Positions 5,292-8,040 of a stretch of DNA of 8,040 bases are shown piece by piece. This DNA is from Flavobacteriales bacterium (GTDB lineage Bacteria > Bacteroidota > Bacteroidia > Flavobacteriales_D > Sanyastnellaceae). The position numbers were made by a program, and so were the translations under genes. Positions within the stretch are counted from its first letter, which is position 1; each line of letters starts with the position of its first letter. The stretch is taken from the NCBI GenBank assembly GCA_947457325.1, contig CANGVU010000041.1, positions 1-8,040 on the forward strand. Reading direction: 5' to 3'. Under the pieces are notes generated by a model. It was given only the letters and a program-made list of their open reading frames with translations, was not told the DNA's origin and did not search any database.

Positions 5292-7811
5292 GTGGTGTTG
5301 AATCTGCATAAAAAAAACATTTTTCTTCTTGTTCTGGTGATGTTCTTCATCAGTTCGTGCACCATTTTTAATAAAATCCCAGAGGGCAAAAGTTATTTTA
5401 AAGACCACAACATCATCATTCATGACGCGCCGGTGTTGGACTTTAATAGAGAGGAGTTATTGGGTTTGAGTAAAATCAGCCCCAATAGAAAACTGATTTT
5501 CTTTAGACTTAACATGAGGATACACACGTGGTTTGTACCTAATCAACCACTTGCGCGAAGCATGAAACGTGCAGAAGAAAGATGTGCCATTAAAAATGAC
5601 AAACGTTTAAAGAAAGGAAAAACGCCAACTACGTGCAACAGTTTTTGGGGATGGCTGGCCTACACTGTTGGAGAACCGCCTGTTCTTTTGGATTCAACTA
5701 AGGTAGAAAAGTCAGCGCGCATCATGGAAACCCATCTAAAAAAGCAAGGTTATTTCCAAGTAAAAGTCAGACCAATTTACACACCTGGGTTATACAAGCG
5801 TTGGATACGTTGGGATAAGAACGCGTATTATGTCACTTACCACATCTACCCTGGATCGGCAACCAAAATCAACGATTTGCAATTGATGATTGACGACGAT
5901 GGGATGTTACCTTATTCAAATGATATAAAAAAACAAATACAACTGAATACCGGCAGTAATTTCAATGTCAATGCTATCGATGCATCAAGAGATAGAATTA
6001 CGCAATACCTCAACAATAAAGGTTATTTTGATTTCACAAAAGACTATATTGTAATCAAAGCAGATAGCTTAAATAAGAAAAATAAAATTGACTTAATCTA
6101 CAACATTAAAAAATCCAATCTCATTTTAAACAATGAGACCCAATCTATCAATCACAAACAATACACCATAGATCAGATATACATTCAAACGGATTATACC
6201 CCGCTAACTTTGCAAGATAACAAAGATGACACAACCGTATTTGATGGTATTAAAATACATTACCATCAAAAAAACTATATAAAACCACGATTGCTTTCTC
6301 ACAATTTAGCGATAGAATCTGGTCAGTTATACAATCGTGATAAAGTAGATCTCACCTATAAACGATTAGGCCAATTGGGACTTACACAAAACATCTATGT
6401 TGAGTTAAAACCCAAGAACAAATCTTTAACCAATGGGACATATGCGCTGGATGCGCATGTTCATCTTAATCCGTTGCCAAGGCAAAGCGTTTCCATATTG
6501 CCTAAAGTAACCAACCGATCTGGATATGCGGGAATATTTGGCAATTTGGTCTATCGACACCGCAATGTTTTTGGCGGTGCCGAAAACTTGGAAACAAAAG
6601 TTATGATGGGATTTGAAGCCTCTCAATTGTTGGGGAGCAATGGAAATGGTCAGGATAATATTCAAGAGAATATCCAAGATAACTTCCAACTAAACACCTT
6701 TGAAATAGGACCTCAAATCTCCCTAACGTTTCCTCGATTATTTCCATTCACTGTTGGCATCAGCAAAAAAAGCAGTGAACCAAAATCAACCATTCAAGCC
6801 ACTTACAATTATCAAATACGCCCCGACTATGAACGCTACTTAACCCAGGTGAGTATAGATTGGAGTTTTGTTGAGAATCCTGACAAGTTGAGCAAAATCA
6901 ACATTGAGTGGGCTGAATTTTCAGTTATTAAGATTGACAAATCAGCATCCTTTGAAGCCTACATTGCCAATTTCAATGATCAATTTTTGGCCAATTCCTA
7001 TCAAAATCACTTTATCGCCGCTTCCAAACTTGGGTTGACCATTAATACTCAAAAATCAAATTTTCAAAAGTTTTATTATTACTACAACGGTTTACTGCTG
7101 GAGGGCGCTGGCAATGCCATGAGAGGCATATTCAACATTCTAAGCCCTCAGAGCAAAGATGAATTGGGTAGTTATGAAATTAAAGACATTCGGTTTGCCC
7201 AGTACATAAAAACCGATCATTATTTAAGACTATACTACTCCAAATACACCCGAAATTCTGTGGTACTGAGAAGTTTTGTTGGATGTGCAATCCCCTTAAA
7301 GAATTTGGAATCCATACCCTTTGAAAAAAGCTACTTTGTAGGAGGATCCAATGGCATTAGGGCTTGGCAAGCGCGCACATTGGGTGTTGGTGCATTTAGG
7401 GACACCATCAATGCCATTTCTTTTAATAACATTGGGGACATAAAACTCGAATTCAACGCTGAGTACCGTTTTAAAATCACGAAAAAATTTCAACCAGCAT
7501 TCTTTCTTGATGCAGGAAATATTTGGTTGTTCAAACAAGATTTATCCAGACCAAATGCTGAATTTAAATGGGAAAGATTTTTGAGCGAAGTGGCTATTGG
7601 TGCTGGAGCAGGATTGCGTCTAGATTTTGATTTTTTCATCATCCGTTTGGATGCCGGCTTTCCCATCAGAGACCCTCAAAAAGTCATAGGAGAAAGATGG
7701 AGTTGGCAACCCAAAACCCAATACAATGCATTCCGTGAAAAATACTTTGGAATCACGGAAGACTACAAATTGAAAGGTATTTTAAACTTCGGAATTGGAT
7801 TTCCTTTCTAA
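5292..7811 (+). CDS. tamL: TamL-like outer-membrane assembly lipoprotein (BamA/TamA family)
   Basis: This 839-residue protein belongs to the BamA/TamA (Omp85) superfamily in its lipidated Bacteroidota form, TamL, expected to sit in the outer membrane and act with the inner-membrane-anchored TamB. Residues 7-23 form a lipoprotein signal peptide ending in lipobox ISSC, with Cys23 the lipidated residue. The periplasmic part carries GEPPVLLD (127-134) and POTRA-like units with the helix pattern ending in GYF: LKKQGYFQVKV (149-159), ITQYLNNKGYFDF (236-248), and DLTYKRLGQLGLTQNIYVEL (353-372). A beta-barrel follows from about residue 400. The L6-loop signature GGSNGIRAWQARTLG (IRAW 689-692) is present, and the last strand ends FNFGIGFPF with a terminal Phe. 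Cys98 and Cys115 could form a periplasmic disulfide. No ATG gives a full signal peptide, so the start is GTG 5292, with GTG 5295 or TTG 5298 as alternatives. No tamB follows; the next gene is convergent. Confidence 0.9.
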   Translation: MVLNLHKKNIFLLVLVMFFISSCTIFNKIPEGKSYFKDHNIIIHDAPVLDFNREELLGLSKISPNRKLIFFRLNMRIHTWFVPNQPLARSMKRAEERCAIKNDKRLKKGKTPTTCNSFWGWLAYTVGEPPVLLDSTKVEKSARIMETHLKKQGYFQVKVRPIYTPGLYKRWIRWDKNAYYVTYHIYPGSATKINDLQLMIDDDGMLPYSNDIKKQIQLNTGSNFNVNAIDASRDRITQYLNNKGYFDFTKDYIVIKADSLNKKNKIDLIYNIKKSNLILNNETQSINHKQYTIDQIYIQTDYTPLTLQDNKDDTTVFDGIKIHYHQKNYIKPRLLSHNLAIESGQLYNRDKVDLTYKRLGQLGLTQNIYVELKPKNKSLTNGTYALDAHVHLNPLPRQSVSILPKVTNRSGYAGIFGNLVYRHRNVFGGAENLETKVMMGFEASQLLGSNGNGQDNIQENIQDNFQLNTFEIGPQISLTFPRLFPFTVGISKKSSEPKSTIQATYNYQIRPDYERYLTQVSIDWSFVENPDKLSKINIEWAEFSVIKIDKSASFEAYIANFNDQFLANSYQNHFIAASKLGLTINTQKSNFQKFYYYYNGLLLEGAGNAMRGIFNILSPQSKDELGSYEIKDIRFAQYIKTDHYLRLYYSKYTRNSVVLRSFVGCAIPLKNLESIPFEKSYFVGGSNGIRAWQARTLGVGAFRDTINAISFNNIGDIKLEFNAEYRFKITKKFQPAFFLDAGNIWLFKQDLSRPNAEFKWERFLSEVAIGAGAGLRLDFDFFIIRLDAGFPIRDPQKVIGERWSWQPKTQYNAFREKYFGITEDYKLKGILNFGIGFPF
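6651..6686 (+). repeat. Three-unit 12-base degenerate tandem repeat inside tamL
   Basis: Three consecutive 12-base units encode QDNI, QENI and QDNF (residues 454-465). They differ mostly at third codon positions. They fall between two predicted barrel strands, after the Gly/Asn-rich LLGSNGNG, so the repeat probably lengthens a loop or turn near the start of the barrel. Confidence 0.6.
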
Positions 7812-7812
7812 T

Positions 7813-7847
7813 TCATCAACGAACCAGCATCTTTTGTCGTTTGATGA
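7813..7847. terminator. Stem-loop at the tamL / DUF58 convergent junction
   Basis: TCATCAACGA (7813-7822) pairs with TCGTTTGATGA (7837-7847) in ten Watson-Crick pairs with one bulged T (7840) and a 14-base loop. It starts 2 bases after the tamL stop codon and covers the end of the opposing gene, so the stem can form in either transcript. No T-run follows on either strand, so if it terminates transcription it is not a classical intrinsic terminator. It may instead protect 3' ends. Confidence 0.45.
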
Positions 7848-8040
7848 GATAAGCTGTCATGATTTCCTGAAAACCTTTAGAGTCATCTACCTCTACAAAA
7901 TCGATTGAAAACTGGTTGCACTTTAATGCAATATCATTCTTCCATTTTCTCCATTTATCTTGGTACTCTGACTGCAACAAATTGGGGTTTAACTTGATGG
8001 TTTCTCCAGACTCAGGATCGATGAAAGTATGCAAACGAGA
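7816..8040 (-). CDS. DUF58-family protein, C-terminal end (partial at right edge)
   Basis: Only the last 74 residues are visible; the gene starts beyond base 8040, and the frame is open to the edge (SRLHTFIDPESGETIKLNP). The pattern of a D-P/A-E-S/T-G-E turn, then a helix with YQDKWRKWKNDIALKCNQ, then SIDFVEVDDSKGFQEIMTAYLIKRQKM, matches the C-terminus of DUF58 proteins. There the D-x-E-T-G-E strand is followed by a charged helix, a G/S-I/V-D hydrophobic strand and a final helix ending in basic residues. DUF58 proteins have a von Willebrand factor A-like fold and in Bacteroidota are usually encoded next to a MoxR-type ATPase in clusters with other VWA-domain proteins. Those genes, if present, would lie to the right. 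It ends TGA-TGA only 4 bases from the tamL stop. There is no sign of degeneration in the visible part. Its molecular function is not established. Confidence 0.75.
   Translation of the reverse strand, partial: SRLHTFIDPESGETIKLNPNLLQSEYQDKWRKWKNDIALKCNQFSIDFVEVDDSKGFQEIMTAYLIKRQKMLVR

Overview
The window looks like a chromosomal segment of a Bacteroidota bacterium, probably of the Flavobacteriales or a close order. Several points support this. One gene encodes a TamL-type BamA-family lipoprotein. Another encodes a GldG-type ABC-associated protein. A promoter of the Bacteroidota form (TTG, 19 bases, TAnnTTTG) lies upstream of rpsL. Start codons mostly lack clear Shine-Dalgarno sites. The DNA is moderately AT-rich throughout. 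I see no mobile element, phage gene, CRISPR array, tRNA or rRNA, and no gene that looks recently acquired.

Layout from left to right: (1) 1-1430, minus strand: the translation operon rpsL-rpsG-fusA, with fusA running off the left edge. Its probable promoter is at 1496-1526. (2) 1431-1758: a 328-base, AT-rich divergent intergenic region. (3) 1759-4514, plus strand: gldG followed by a DUF4340 membrane-anchored protein, the two overlapping by ATGA. (4) 4527-5249, minus strand: a SpoU/TrmH-family RNA methyltransferase, convergent with the previous unit. (5) 5250-5291: a 42-base divergent promoter region containing a perfect inverted repeat. (6) 5292-7811, plus strand: a TamL-like outer-membrane assembly lipoprotein. 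(7) 7816-8040, minus strand: the C-terminal end of a DUF58-family protein that starts beyond the right edge.

Functionally the window combines core translation (S12, S7, EF-G and an RNA 2'-O-ribose methyltransferase) with cell-envelope functions. GldG and the DUF4340 protein are probably auxiliary parts of an ABC-2 type exporter, which in gliding Bacteroidota is GldA-GldF-GldG. TamL is expected to act in outer-membrane protein assembly or envelope lipid homeostasis together with TamB. The usual partners of both (gldF for gldG, tamB for tamL) are not next to them here, which is the main point of biological interest. I did not find a convincing previously undescribed system. The remaining findings are modest regulatory or structural observations.
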